A stretch of DNA of 64,000 nt, from positions 35,262,296 through 35,326,295 of the forward strand of contig NC_079890.1 in assembly GCF_024868665.1 (NCBI RefSeq), read 5' to 3'. The position numbers and the translations under genes were made by a program. The notes under the pieces are model-generated. The model saw nothing but the letters and a program-made list of their open reading frames with translations. It ran no database searches and was not told the origin of the DNA. This document shows positions 1-12,405 of the stretch, in pieces; within the stretch, counting starts at the first letter, position 1; every line of letters starts with the position of its first letter. Source of the stretch: Triplophysa rosa (taxonomy: Eukaryota > Chordata > Actinopteri > Cypriniformes > Nemacheilidae).

Positions 1-217
1 CGGGACAGGTGAGCGTGCCGGGGCATGGATGGTCCGCGGCGCTGGCGGCGGATTAACATCCATGGGAGTCCCCGAATCACCACCGCCGCTCGCCGCTGCG
101 GCAGGCTCGGAAGCCGCCACGGTGTGGGAAGCAGACGTGTTGTGGCTGTGTCCATGCAGAACACAGCCACACGTGACCGCAACACCCTGATCGACATGTG
201 CTCGCAGTGCGGACATG
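1..217 (-). other. CpG-rich edge block with an open minus-strand frame
   Basis: This is one of the few GC- and CpG-rich stretches in an otherwise AT-rich window. On the minus strand a frame opens at an ATG (217-215), just after an in-frame TGA, and stays open for about 72 codons to the window edge. The deduced peptide is rich in Ala, Pro and Gly and includes HGHSHN and PMDVNPPPAPRT. I do not recognise a family. On the plus strand ACAG/GTGAGC at 5-14 resembles a splice donor, so the first bases could instead be the end of a plus-strand exon. An 11-bp perfect hairpin (141-151 with 161-171, 9-nt loop) lies in the block. It could be a first exon, a CpG island or chance; the evidence is weak. Confidence 0.22.
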
Positions 218-429
218 TCAGATCCAAGAACGCTGTCTCAGCATGCTTGAGCCCCAAGCATTTGACACAGGATTCGTGCCCGTCTGGTTCGAGAACAAAG
301 CGGCCACACCCAACATTACAGCGGCGAGACATGTCAGTGACACGTGCACGTTGTAGGAAATTCTCAACTCTTTCAGGAAAATTTGCTCTTTTAGACACTT
401 ATGGCTTACCACCGAAACGCCCGAGGTGA

Positions 430-1984
430 GTCGTACCGAGAGGCCGAGTCCGCTGATCTGCGTCGTATGGTCCCGTAGTACCGAGAGATAAGCGCTTTGC
501 ATATAAAGATGCTCAGCAGGTTCCGAAGAACAAAAGGTGAATGAATGGACGCGCCATCTTCCTTTTATACCCGTATGTATGGGGCGGAGACTGGCGCGTC
601 ATACCATTCGCCAATTTCAATGGCCTTTTATAAAGTACAATCAGAGTAATAGGTTCTCAACATCAAACCCCATCTGTCGGTTTCGACACAACGTCGAGAG
701 ACTGACAGAAAGGGTTCTGAGTATTTCAAGTCCCGACACACCATGTGTTTATTATACTAAATTACCAAAAAAAGTTAAAGGCATCATGAAATTAAAAATG
801 ATCATTCTAATTGTTTTACACAGTGGTGAAGTATTTATTATACATTTTTTATCCGTGCACATCATAATTTTTTTAACTCATTTGCACTTAACAACAACGT
901 TAACATCCTCCCCCGCTCGAAACAACCTCTCTTCACCTCTGGTCACGAGGAATGGCAAGAGGGTGGGGCTGCAATGACTGACTGATTGCAAACTGGCGTT
1001 CATATCTTTCACCTTTTAACGATCCAATCAGTTGTCATTGGATGAAATCAAGTCCCGCCCTGCATTTGTTTCCCATTTCAGAAGTCGATTCATTTGGGGG
1101 AAGGTCACGATACGGAAAAAAAGACAATCGCTACTTCCGTTTCATGCCGACTTTAAATGCCAAAAAGCACATTTTTGTAATGTCTTATGGATTTCTCTGA
1201 CACAATTACTAATTTAAGGAGTTTTACAGTAAACACTGACCTTTGTTATTGTGATTATTTGATCAATCATTATGCATAGCATGGAATTAACTTAAAAGAT
1301 AAATAAAAACACCCATAATAATGACAACTATGTTCAGGTTTTGAAAGTCCACATAATCCTCCACTCTATTCTTTTTAATGCTGTTGTAATGCTTGTGAAG
1401 TGCATTGGCCACCTGTTATGGAAACTGTCACAATGACTCACTGCTTTTCATCATATGTTTCAATCGACTTCCTGAACACTAGACTGGCACCTTTACTGTC
1501 GGTTATAAGAACTGGATTGATAGCAGGTCATCAGGTAAGAGCCCACAGAGAGCCATCCTTCTGCCCTCTTCAGAAACCCACAGACACTTATTGACTTAAT
1601 ATCAGACCCATAAGACGACTACAGATTAAATACTATAAATGTCCACAGAAATGCTTCATAGTTGTGTGCAAGGGCATCGCTAGACCCCTTTTACTGCGGC
1701 ACGTGTAGATGGACATCAGAATCTGTTGGTGCAAAGCAGGGAAATGGAAGCAGAAAGGAGAGATGATGATTTTGAGGGAGGTGAGAAACTACTGCCAGTC
1801 AGGTCTCAGATATTATAAGAAAATGTCTCAGGAAAACCTTTGTCAAGTTTGTAAAACTGCATTGTTGCTTAGAAAAACATTTGTGTTCTGTACTTTCAGA
1901 AATGAAATGTATATTTAATTTATAGCTCTAGTTTAGAACATTACATAAAACGTTGCCAGTACCTATGGCTGAGATAACTATGTG
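430..1984. other. Unassigned non-coding stretch
   Basis: No gene or complete repeat recognised. Two 9-bp inverted motifs, GACGCGCCA and TGGCGCGTC, lie in 545-600. The only long open frame (537-977, plus) shows no family features and I treat it as chance. Confidence 0.4.
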
Positions 1985-1992
1985 CTATAAGC

Positions 1993-2279
1993 CAGAGGTT
2001 CTCAAACTTTTTTGTTGTAAGGCCCCCTTTGTGTAGAGTGCATTGCCCCAAATAAAAACGTATAATCTTAAACTTAAAATTTTAATTAAACCAAGAAAAT
2101 ATTCAGTTAAACAATGCTAAAACATAAATTCTTTTGGTTGGTGGCGTTGTTTTCTGATGTTTGATTGCACAAAATTTATGATAAATATCTATATTTCTAA
2201 AATGCCACAAAATCTGTGGCCCCCTGGAACCATCTTGGGGGGCCCCAGGAGGCCACGGCCCCCAGTTTGAGAACCACTG
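1993..2279. mobile_element. Short non-autonomous hAT element (MITE)
   Basis: The 287-bp element starts CAGAGGTTCTCAAAC and ends GTTTGAGAACCACTG, so the terminal inverted repeats match over 15 bp with one mismatch. It is flanked by a perfect 8-bp direct repeat, CTATAAGC, at 1985-1992 and 2280-2287. Eight-bp duplications and CAG...CTG ends are diagnostic of the hAT superfamily. The subterminal parts hold complementary C- and G-runs (GGCCCCC, GGGGGGCC). There is no coding capacity, so it must have been mobilised by a transposase encoded elsewhere. Confidence 0.92.
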
Positions 2280-2287
2280 CTATAAGC

Positions 2288-3374
2288 AGTACAGTTTAAT
2301 GCAGTACAGTTGGTTAAAAAAATTAACCAACTTTGTTTAGACTTGGCTGTGAAACCAGAAAATATTGTTTTTTTTAGATAAAATATGTTCTTTATATTAG
2401 TTGGATGTCTTGAAATATTGTAATTGTAAATTCTTGAAAAGATGTAAACATGTTAATAAAGTTTATGTTACTTTACCTTCCCCAGTATTGTTGCACTGCA
2501 GGAATAGTGGTTTAAGCAAGGGAAGTTTGTACAGTGCATTGTGTTGCGTACTTCTTGCGCACAGCAGGTTTTTAAGAAAAAAGTGATAGAAAAAGTAATG
2601 GGGGCCTGTGCCCCAGTAGAGATTTAGGTCTCTCAACACCTCTGGCTGTGTGGCTTTTAGTCCATACAAAAGGAAATAATTGATATTCGTTTGTTTTCAA
2701 CTAAAACAAGTTACAGACTATAGCAGCAGGTACAATTGATTCGAATCGCTCTCCCCTTGTTCTCTAGATAAAAGATCCCTTAGTGTGATCATTTGTCCAC
2801 AAAGTCCATGTGTGTACTGTTCTTCTGTCAACGGTGCTACATCTCTTTGTCCCTGGCCGAGCGCATTGATTACTTGTTATAAGAACACATAATTGTTGGT
2901 GACTCAGACTCTCAAATTGCCCAGAGGCTTCTTCAAATACAATTTGTACCAGCGTCACTCTGCCCGAGGCTTAAGCGGCCCAAAGGAAATGTGATCACTC
3001 AAGAGATGCCGAGAGCCGCCACACTGCTTGTTCTTAGCAAAGAAACCATCGCCAAATCTGTTGATGAAAGCCTTTTTAAACGTGTGATGTCTCTGGGTTA
3101 AAATGATGGAAATACAATCTCATTTACTGTGAAAGACATTTTTGATCTGATATAAATCTAAGTGGAGGCTCTGCTCTGGTTACAAGCCAGATCAGAGAAC
3201 ACTGTATAAATGTATAGACCATTTCCGGCGAGCAAAACATATTACAGTTTTCTGAGAACTGAGCAAGATTATTAAAATATGAAACATTTGCTGTTGCGAT
3301 TGTTCAGTTAAACATGCTTGAATAGCATGCCAATATTTCTTTAGAAAGAAAAAAAAAGAAAGAAAATAAAACAT
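2288..3374. other. Unassigned non-coding stretch
   Basis: Contains a short direct repeat (GCAGTACAGTT twice, about 2286-2310) and a small hairpin TTGGTTAAAAAAATTAACCAA-like at 2309-2330. Nothing else recognised. Confidence 0.35.
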
Positions 3375-4127
3375 ATTGGAATTGAAAAATGTGATCTAGA
3401 AAAGCCAGCCAGTGTCTCGCAGCAAAAAAAAGCAAAAAGAAAGAAAATAAAACATATGCAAATGTACAGTTTCCATCATTCATATCTCAGTAGACCTAAA
3501 GGAGTTTACAGTTACGTGCCTTTTATTTATTATTTATATTACTGGGGTTTACTTTGCTCTTTATTTAATGTTTCATTTCATTCTTGTATAAACAGTTTTT
3601 TAACTGTTTAATTTTTTACCGATAACCATTACACCCCCAATATATACAATATACTGTATATTCCTCTGGCTTATGAAACATTACGCAAATACATACTTTT
3701 GTAATCAAACCAATTTTACAGAATATTCAAGAATGATTTTCAGTCAAATTTCCACATTAGAAATATACAGCAAGGGCAAATTCTTGTTGTTAGTATAACA
3801 GTTTGGAATCATTTCTTTAAATGTTTCTTTTCGGGACACACACAGCGATCAGCCGTAAATAAGAGAAATTAATCTGCATAGTCATGTAGTAAGCACCAAT
3901 CTCATGCTACTTGAATCACTTTTCACAGTTTGTTAATGTGTTTCCTGCTGTTCTATACTTGCAGCAAGTGAAAGATCTCTCAATACTGCTCCTCATGGGT
4001 AAATGGCTTACATGATTATTTCCATCATCCTTTTTCCTAATGCAATTTTTTGCCACTTGATGGTGTTTTTATAGCCATGCTGCGAGACACTGGCTGGCTT
4101 TTCTAGATCACATTTTTCAATTCCAAT
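3375..4127. repeat. Perfect 50-bp inverted repeat around a 653-bp spacer
   Basis: The 50 bases at 3375-3424 are exactly reverse-complementary to 4078-4127 (first arm starts ATTGGAATTGAAAAATGTG, ends TCTCGCAGCA). The spacer looks like single-copy AT-rich DNA. Next to the first arm, a 20-bp A-rich word ending AAATAAAACATAT occurs twice (3356-3376 and 3437-3457). The arms do not resemble the ends of any transposon recognised here and no flanking direct repeat was seen. Perfect identity suggests a recent event or conversion between arms. Confidence 0.9.
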
Positions 4128-5628
4128 AGCTCCCTAAATTAAGCATGAAGCGAGGGTGGCATGCTTTACCTCCATCCATAAAGAACAAACCTTACAATGA
4201 ATGTCTCTTGAGAGCGATACCTCGTGGACCAAAGCTTAAAAGAGTGTAAACTCACAGCCACCTCTCAGATAAGCATTTTTAACAGAAGACACCTCGACAA
4301 GGTCAGTAGCTTCATCAGCATGTAGAGGGAAAATTGACTCGTACAAAGATGCGCTGAGAGGTCGGCCTGTCATTGTGGTGAACGTGAATATGTGTACAAA
4401 CATTCTGAGTTAAATGAGAAAGATTAATGCAGAGACTTACGCTACAGCTTGATGGACAAATGTAAAGAGTGTTTGAGGCAAACTAAAGCGAAAGGTTATA
4501 AACAAGTTCATTTTACAGTGCAAATGTGATCATATCCATCACTTGAAAGAACATCCACGGAGGTCAAAGCGAGACATATTTTTAGCTATAACATTTCATA
4601 TTTTTAGCCATAACATTGACAAATCCTTGAAGGAAAATCCAATGTGAACCCACACTTCAGTGTAGATTCGTGTTATTTCTAAAATGCTAATTTACTTCAA
4701 TAGAAGATCTCACAATGTCTGTTTGGTTGCGTTACTGTTGTTTTGGCATGCAGACATCTCACACAGGCGAGGCGATATAAAACTGCTATTATTTGGATAG
4801 CAATCAACACAGGATGAGCTTGTTTAGATGTGTTTCTTGCAGCAAGACACTTGCTGTTTTGAAGTTTGGTAACAAGGGCGTCAGACATGTAAAAAAAAGG
4901 CTACGATTGACGGAAACCTTGATTAGGTCACAATTGTTCTTTGTTTCTTCACGGGGCATGAAAATACATGCTTATCATTACCACTGATAGAATAAAAGTG
5001 CAGTAATTGGAAAAGAAGCAAGGGTAGTGTGCGAATAGTAATGTAGACGCAGCCGAGCCCGTTGAGATGTATAGGGTAGTAAAAAGTCATTAAGGCTGAC
5101 AAAAGCCTTCTCGATAATCCTCTCACAGCATGAGTTTTGTCTATATAAACGTAATATGTCAGATGAATTTTAGACAGAGGAATTATTTCTTCTATAATAC
5201 TTTAATAGGAGACAACTTTTGCAGTGGCCAAAACTGATGTCCAATTGATGCTTCACCCTTTATTGTGCGTTGAGCGTAAACTAAAGATCAACTTTGAGAA
5301 GATTTTATGGAGGTTTGGAAAAAAATAACACGCAACACATGCACAAAGCCTGTCAAGACACAGGAAAATGACTGCTGTGGCGAGGAGATCAAGACAGATT
5401 TGTTTTAATAATAGATAAAATTGTAGTTAATGTACTATGCATTTATTAATTCTGTGTTCTTATATGCATTTTTCTACTAAAATATATAAGGGTCAACGAC
5501 GTATAAGGATTTTTGACATGCCAATTTAAAAAGACAAATAAATAATAATATCTATTGGAGTTATTCAAACATTAAGAATGTGGTGTACACATAAATGCCG
5601 ATTAAAATGTTGAGCTACTATCACGTAA
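4128..5628. other. Unassigned non-coding stretch
   Basis: A 21-bp imperfect tandem pair (CATATTTTTAGC.ATAACATT) lies at 4576-4617. No gene or transposon recognised. Confidence 0.4.
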
Positions 5629-5790
5629 TCAAAACAACCCAACTGCAGTTTGATTGATATTACTTGGAATGCGCAATAAAAAAATATGATGTTTGAAATT
5701 TTTTGCAAATGAACTCTTCATATAGTAAGAAAATGTCAAATATCCCATCCGGACATCACTTCTGGCCATTACTCTATACAGTAAGACATT
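5629..5790. repeat. Dispersed repeat fragment, possibly Tc1-like
   Basis: Two blocks recur at 50427-50515: GATTGATATTA.TTGGAATGC and AAATGAACTCTTCA. The far end (GGCCATTACTCTATACAGTA, 5763-5782) resembles the termini of the Tc1-like element at 58639-58921. The rest is diverged and target-site duplications are not visible. Confidence 0.4.
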
Positions 5791-7810
5791 TATAGGTTGG
5801 TGTTTTTGATAAATGTAAATACTGTGACGTTCTTTTTTCAACATTTGTTTGAGTGGCCTGACATGTCAACTTTTCGCTCAGCCTATAGTGCAAGTTTAGA
5901 TGGTACAACCTCAAAGGAAAATGTTTGGTAAGCTTTAGAATTTTACTGTTAAATCAATGCAGGCAATTTTTTTCCCATAACACAAAATGTCTATAAAATA
6001 TTAAAACAACCAGATCCTGGCAAGGCTAGAAAACCTTTCAAAAAAGTATTTATGTACAGTATGTGTGGGGTAAACCGTGGGAACTTAAGGGACCAAACAT
6101 ATGTTATTTAGAATAAATTTATGTTTTGAGTTCTGAATCGTTAATGTAACTTTGTTGTAAATAGTTTAGTTGTGAATTCCAAATCATCATAACAGTGATT
6201 AGTCCTTCCTTTGGGTATCTCTGTTTCATTTTAATAAGCTTTCTGTACACAGATGCAAATTCACAGCAAATGAGCACATGTTGTTGCCATTAATCTAGTC
6301 ATAACTTTCTATTCACATCGCTATAACCATATACCATATATTTGGAGCAGCTCGCATACGCAAACTTTTGTACCATTGCCAAATTCACAAGTGGGAGTTT
6401 TTATTTGCCTTGAGGGACCTGCTGGCTCCAAAATTGCAATACGTTTACAGTTAATCTGTTTAATATACAAGTTTCGACTGTTATGCAGACACTACAATGT
6501 GATTGTGCATCACAATACGGCACCTGTTCACAGTGTACAGCTGTCATTTAATTATTATGAGTTATGGACCTATTACGGTAAATTACTCTAAAAGTACAGC
6601 AACCACAAGCCTCAAAGGCACACCAGATGCTTACAGTCTCCTCGTCCTCCTGTGTTTTACTACGACTGCCCGGCTCTTCGAAGAGCACGGCATAAGAAAG
6701 ATGGAGGAGAGAGATTTGGTTCCGGCAATCTTACGCTGCAATGCATCTGTCATAAAGATCTATGGATGTAAATCTCATTATTTAGCAGTCAAGCACCGCT
6801 GCGGATTCCTAGCTAGCTTGTGCGGCTCTCGAAAGTCACCATGGAGATAGATCGGCCACAAAACACGGTGACCAAGGGCGGCACGTCAATGTCAAAAATG
6901 TAATCAGCAATTCGTCCTCACGTAATGAGGTTTCGCCCATCGATCTCCGACCATCGTTGCTTGTAATGTATCTATCCTTGTTAAAATCAGCGTGAACACG
7001 GATGCGCGAGAAAACTCATCACCCGTGTGCCAGATTCATTGACTGTCAATGACGGCGTGTCACGTGTAATTAAATAATCCAGCAGCGCTAAAAGAGACTT
7101 GTTATCTGTATTGCCGCTAAACTTGACATATGCAGAAATAAAGGCTAAGGTGAAATAAGCCAAGATAATTGATTCACTTGAAAAGGAGATCAATTATGGA
7201 TCCGGTAAACCTAAAATCAGCAGCATTTGCAAAAGACAAACAACAGGCGGAGAAATAAATTAGTGTTGCGGTTCAGAGGTAATTCGGACCTGTGTAGGAT
7301 CCGCACTGGTGCCGTGCTTTAGTGTTTCATCGCTCTTTAGGTAGATAACTCTCCAGTCCACAGGCCTTGAGCTCATTAGTCTCTAATGCACATAGACTGT
7401 CTACATCCATTATCGGCATTACTTTGCATTTAAATTGAATCTGAAACACGCATTAGTTTTCAATCCAGTGGCCGTCTGACTAACTCTCTTCTTGACTATT
7501 ACAGACGCCTGATGCCTTCAGTACTCGTGGTCTTACTGGACTACTTTCCTGAAAAAAAGATTTGATTCAAATTCTATAACTACAAGTATAAAATACAACA
7601 TTTTTGTCCTGAATCATCTAATGGTTCCATTCTTCCTGGGCTGCAATGCTATTGTGCATCAACTGCTGACCTGGGTGACGTACAGTCATCATTTCACTGA
7701 ACTCATGTTTCCAAATAGATGTTTCTAATACTAAAGACTTGACATAAAAAGTGGCCAAAACATCAACCCAGCAGTCTGAGAAAAAATTGTGGTTTCTTTA
7801 AAGCTGTTAA
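5791..7810. other. Unassigned stretch with a higher-GC block
   Basis: 6640-6960 is richer in GC and CpG than its surroundings and shows no repeat signature. The open frame at 6503-6850 (plus) has no recognisable domain. It could be a conserved non-coding element or an unrecognised exon. Confidence 0.3.
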
Positions 7811-8034
7811 TTAAAGGTGCAATGTGGAAGATTAAGGAAGATCTATTGATGGAAATGCAATATAATATACATTCGGCCAAGAAGCAAAAACGTGACGACA
7901 TCTTTGTCATGTGTCAGCCACCGTAGTGCTTCAAATAGGAGGGGTGAGCGGTGAAGTGAGCCGTTGGTTGCAATTGGCAACCTCGCCGCTAGATGCCACT
8001 AAATTTCATACACTGGACCTTTGAAGTTTTGCAT
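7811..8034 (+). mobile_element. TTAA-flanked MITE, shortened copy
   Basis: Begins TTAAAGGTGCAATGTGGAAG and ends ACACTGGACCTTTGA, the mutated form of an ACCTTTAA end. Internal words GATCTATTGA.GGAAATGCAA and CGCTAGATGCC are shared with 8963-9360, relative to which about 170 bp of the middle is missing. Ends of the form TTAAAGG...CCTTTAA fit superfamilies that target TTAA (piggyBac or Kolobok). No coding capacity. Confidence 0.8.
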
Positions 8035-8493
8035 GCGCTATGTATCAGTAAAGTTTAGAAAATCTTAATCCAGACTACTCCAGTATGTGACAAATATATA
8101 GATTCTAAATAGTTAAAAAAAATTTAAATCAAATAAATAAATACATTTTCCCTCATTGGTTTTGCATCTAATCTCATTCATGACATCTACAGAATGAAAA
8201 ATGACATCAGTGTATTGCAGTTGAAGCTGCGGGCAATCTATAGGAGAATGCAAATGAGGGCAGTTACACAGACCACATGCCGTCTGAACACACTACGAGA
8301 GAGAGAAAACAGATGTTCAGCGATCACACCGAGGGAAAAGGTCAAGACCCTACAACTAAAAGAATTAACTTGAGATGAACCATCAATTAAGATATAATCA
8401 CAGCAATAAATGTCTTGCATATTATGAATCCCAAAGTCAAACAGTCCGCCATCATTTTCTGCTTGGACCGCTGTAAAGTTGCTACTTTAACCA

Positions 8494-8538
8494 ACAATTC
8501 GCAACCTTGCCACTAGATTTCACTGGCTGGACCTTTAA
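8494..8538. mobile_element. Solo end of the TTAAAGGTG MITE family
   Basis: CAACAATTCGCAACCTTGCC...TGGACCTTTAA matches the right end of the copies at 7811 and 8963. The remainder of the element is absent. Confidence 0.6.
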
Positions 8539-8962
8539 GGGATTATCTGAATTTGTAAGAAGTATGGAAAGCACAATGAATAATGCGTAAAAGTGATATA
8601 GATATGGTTTTGCATTATACCAGCTCTTTGAAAAGTTGTTTACTCTGGGTTTATGTGTATTTAACAACACATGCCCCCAACCAGCCGCAGAGGACACTGG
8701 GTGCCATTGGTTTGACATTGCGGGTTAACGTTAAACAACATTGGCTAATGAAATTCAGTGAGTCGTGCCAAGGCTTGAATATGCATTCACGCAGGATGAA
8801 TGTTAACATTTAAAACGGACAGGTTTCTTTTAAAATATCTGGAAATTACATAATTAAGGTAGAGTATATTTTTATAGCTACATTAAAAACCCTTCAGCAT
8901 AAATTTAGATGTAATACATTGTACTGTGTTGCACACAATCTTTGAAGAAACTTTATTATGTA

Positions 8963-9360
8963 TTAAAAGTGCTGTGCGTAATTTTTTGGAGGATCTATTG
9001 ACAGAAATGCAATATAATATACATAACTTTGTCTTCAGAGGTGTATAACGACCTTACATAATGAAGCGTTATGTTTTTTATTATCTTAGAATGAGCCATT
9101 TATATCTACACACACCGCGGGTCCCCTTACATGGAATTCGCCATGTTGTTTCTACAGTAGCCCTAAACGGACAAACTGCTCTGCAGAGCGCGTTTCCTAA
9201 ATATGTCATCTCCTTCTGCAAAGAAGCGAAAACGTGACGACATCTTAGTCCTGTGTCAGCCATCGTAGTGCTTCAAAAGGGAGAGGGTGGAGTGAGTCGT
9301 TGCTTGCAATTCACAACCTCACCGCTAGATGCCGCTAAATTTCATACACTGGACCTTTAA
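8963..9360 (+). mobile_element. TTAA-flanked MITE, near-full-length copy
   Basis: Starts TTAAAAGTGCTGTGCGTAAT and ends ACACTGGACCTTTAA, with TTAA at both boundaries (8963-8966, 9357-9360). It retains the middle segment around 9060-9200 that the 7.8-kb copy lacks. It is an AT-rich, non-coding member of a repeat I recall as common in cyprinid genomes. The open frame at 9081-9263 lies inside it and is not a gene. Confidence 0.82.
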
Positions 9361-10838
9361 GTAACAGAGATACAGTACAAAGATTTAATCAAGCTCGGCC
9401 AGAGAGGCAATCCCAGAATGCATTGCGATAGTCTCTGTGAATAACATTTACAGGATTCAGCATTGGATATTTGGACTGGCGGATGTAAGGATGTAAAGAG
9501 CAGACACCTGAAAGCTTTAAAGACTTGCTGAAAGCTGAAAGAGTAAATCCTGCAAAAGGTGGAGGCCTGACACAATGACTAGGCAACTACAACACAGAGA
9601 GAACATGCAAGTACAAGAACATGCAAGTGTAGGAGCAATAAAAAATGGATGACCTTAAAGAGACAGGTGCACGTTGCAAACCATTTCCAGTGTATGTGGC
9701 ACGAAGGAGTAATAAAAAGTGAGAATGAAATATAAAACGCACAATTTATGAGGCGACCGAACGCAGCACCTTCACTGCTGACAGACCAGCGGCCTTGGAG
9801 TTTTCACAGGGCCATTATAGAAACAGACGAGATGGGTAAAGGTTAAGAGTTGTTGTTCAATTTGGCCTTCTGACTGCAAACAACACAATTTCTTTACAAA
9901 CGGGTGGTGAAACTGACTGATCTATTCATGACTTAAGGTTTATTATATGAAGTCCGGAAAGCAGGAGCGCTTCTAAAAATACACTCTCCATTTTGCGGAC
10001 TGAAGAGATTCTCATTTACAAACATTAGTGCAAATGAGAAAACTGATTAGACTAGCTGAAGGGTCTGGAATGGGAGCGGCAGAAATGGGCTGACTGGACG
10101 TTGCGGTCTGAATCAAATGGCATGAGAAACAATAAAGCTGTGAGCTCCCAAAGGTCTGAGCAAAGGCTCACATGATTGCATTGTGGCCAAGGCTGCAAGA
10201 ATTTCAGAGAGAAGCCTGAGGTGCATGTACCATTCAATCTTAATGTTCTTATTTTTTCTGGAAAAAACCTTCAGGGTGGCTACAAACACCACTGAACGCT
10301 GTCTCCAATAACTCAAATGCACAGAAAACAAATCTTATCTTTCTTCTTTAACATATTAAATGAGATTAAACCTATTACATGCTGTTTAAGAATTTCGGTT
10401 TCTAAAATGCATTTTCATAATTAGCATGGCTATTAGTATGCCTGTAAGAAACAGGTTATAAAACGTGTAGTTTAAGAATTTACAAGATGGCACAAACATT
10501 TACATGTTAGGCATAACTTAAAAGACTCAATGTATATGATTAATTCCATATTGTAAAACATTTTCACACGTCCAAGCACAAATAAAATGAGTAAATAGGT
10601 TAGATATAAGATAAAGTATCTTCTTTTTTACTCTCTTACTTTTTTTAGAGGGGTTTTATTAAAACAACATCAATCAGTAAATAAATAAATAATAAACAAC
10701 ATATAACATATAAGCTAAGCATGAAACGAAAATATATGCATAATATATTGAAAATTCTCAAACTTTACTGCTTATGAGTTGAGATCTGTAACTTTTGCCT
10801 CTATATCAACATCTTACATACATTTTTAGGCATATCTG
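9361..10838. other. Unassigned non-coding stretch
   Basis: No repeat ends, splice-bounded exon or RNA gene recognised. Overlapping short open frames at 9357-9586 and 10052-10331 (minus) have no family features. Confidence 0.4.
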
Positions 10839-11096
10839 TAAAGGGATAGTTCACCCAAAAAAGTAGATATTTTGAAGAATGTTGGTAACCAAACAATGGC
10901 AGCACCCACTGATTTGCATTGGTTTTGTGTCTATACAATAGAATTGAATGAGTACCGCCGTTGTTCGGTTACCAGCATGCTTCAAAAAATATTCCTTTGT
11001 GTTCTGCAGAAGAAAGCAAGTCACACAGGTTTGAAATGACAAGAGGATGACTAAATGATGATAGAATTATAATTTTTGGGTGAACTATCCCTTTAA
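10839..11096. mobile_element. Fold-back MITE (AAAGGGATAGTTCACCC family)
   Basis: Left end AAAGGGATAGTTCACCCAAAA and right end TTGGGTGAACTATCCCTTTAA are complementary. The inner halves also pair (TTTTGAAGAATGTTGGTAACC against GGTTACCAGCATGCTTCAAAA), so most of the element folds into one long hairpin. I recall this as one of the most abundant fold-back families of cyprinids, possibly Angel. The open frame at 10851-11042 is part of it. Confidence 0.88.
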
Positions 11097-12365
11097 GTGA
11101 GTTTAAGTTACATGACGTCAAACTGACATTCCTACTCTACTTAAAAAAATAACGTAAGAAATATTTTTTTACATTTTTGCCGTCACACCATAGGGGACAT
11201 TTATGGTTTATTTGTCATTGTTGATCAATTTTTGACCATTTTTAACCAAACAAAGTTATGGATTACAGATTTAAAATGTACAGTATATTCCTATAGAAAA
11301 TTTTCTATATCCTAAAACAATGCCATGTCAAAAATTTGGAGTGAAGTTTACTTGAAAAAAAGCTAGGAAAGTCTTTTCACTCAGGAAATGTTAGTAAATT
11401 TATCAGAACTGTCCAAGTAAAGACTAAACACAAGTATTAGTAGTTTTAACTAGAAATTCCCAAGTACGGGTTCAAGTAAACTTTACTCATCCTTTGTTTG
11501 TAAATTTTATTTAAGTAATGCTTCTAAATATACTCCTAAAAAGAGTCCTAGTTATCATTTCCTCAGTAATCTTTACTTTTTTTGTAAATATTACTTGAAA
11601 TGATATATGAGGTATTGATATATCAAATGTATCTGCACATCAAAAACACTGACAGGCTTTTCACAAAAATACTTTTAATCAATGTTAGAATTCAAATATT
11701 TAACAGCTTATTTAAAAAACTGAGAAACAAAATTAAACACAGGTAAACATACAAAACAATTCAGACCCATTAAACCATCTTCACGTTTCCTCTAGCTAGC
11801 ATCAGTTAAAATGGTGAGTCCAATACCTATGGAACAGATGTCATGGATGTTAATGCCACAATTACATTATTTGACATTAATAATTCAAATGAACTTATTG
11901 ACCTTAATGCATTGAACATAGACCATTTTTTTAATTTTAGAACAAATTAGTAGCTAAGGCAGAGTTAGCTAAGGGTAACACTCACATACAGTAAGGTACT
12001 GCAAAGTTCATTAATATTGTATTGGTTATATACGGAGAATAAACTTGATTTAACTTGATGAATATGCATTACATGGTTAAGTTATTTGACTAAGTTAAGT
12101 AATGTTAGACATACGAGACTTTAACGACAAGGCACTACGGTTAGCAATCTCAACGCTGTCAACATACTAATAGCTTAACTTACCAACACGTTAATTCTGT
12201 TATCCATGTGCATAATAAAAAAAACCCATTTGGAAACGTTGTCCAGAAAAGAAAGAATTACCGAGACCATACTCAGTAACTAGAACTCGAACTCAAACAA
12301 ACCAGCAAAAAAAGTTTGTTAACGCTGCACTATGCTGCAAACATAACTAAATGAATTAATAAGAA

Positions 12366-12368
<3 letters not shown>
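11097..12368. other. AT-rich stretch with one MITE arm
   Basis: 11165-11232 (TACATTTTTGCCGTCACACCA...GTTTATTTGTCA) resembles the right arm of the fold-back element at 31447-31684. The rest is AT-rich with several AAGTA-containing words and no recognisable gene. Confidence 0.4.

Positions 12369-12402
<34 letters not shown>
12369..12402. repeat. (AT)17 microsatellite
   Basis: An uninterrupted run of 17 AT dinucleotides. Confidence 0.97.

Positions 12403-12405
<3 letters not shown>

Noticed and set aside
537..977. 146-residue plus-strand frame
   Set aside because: Low-complexity composition and no recognisable domain or splice context.
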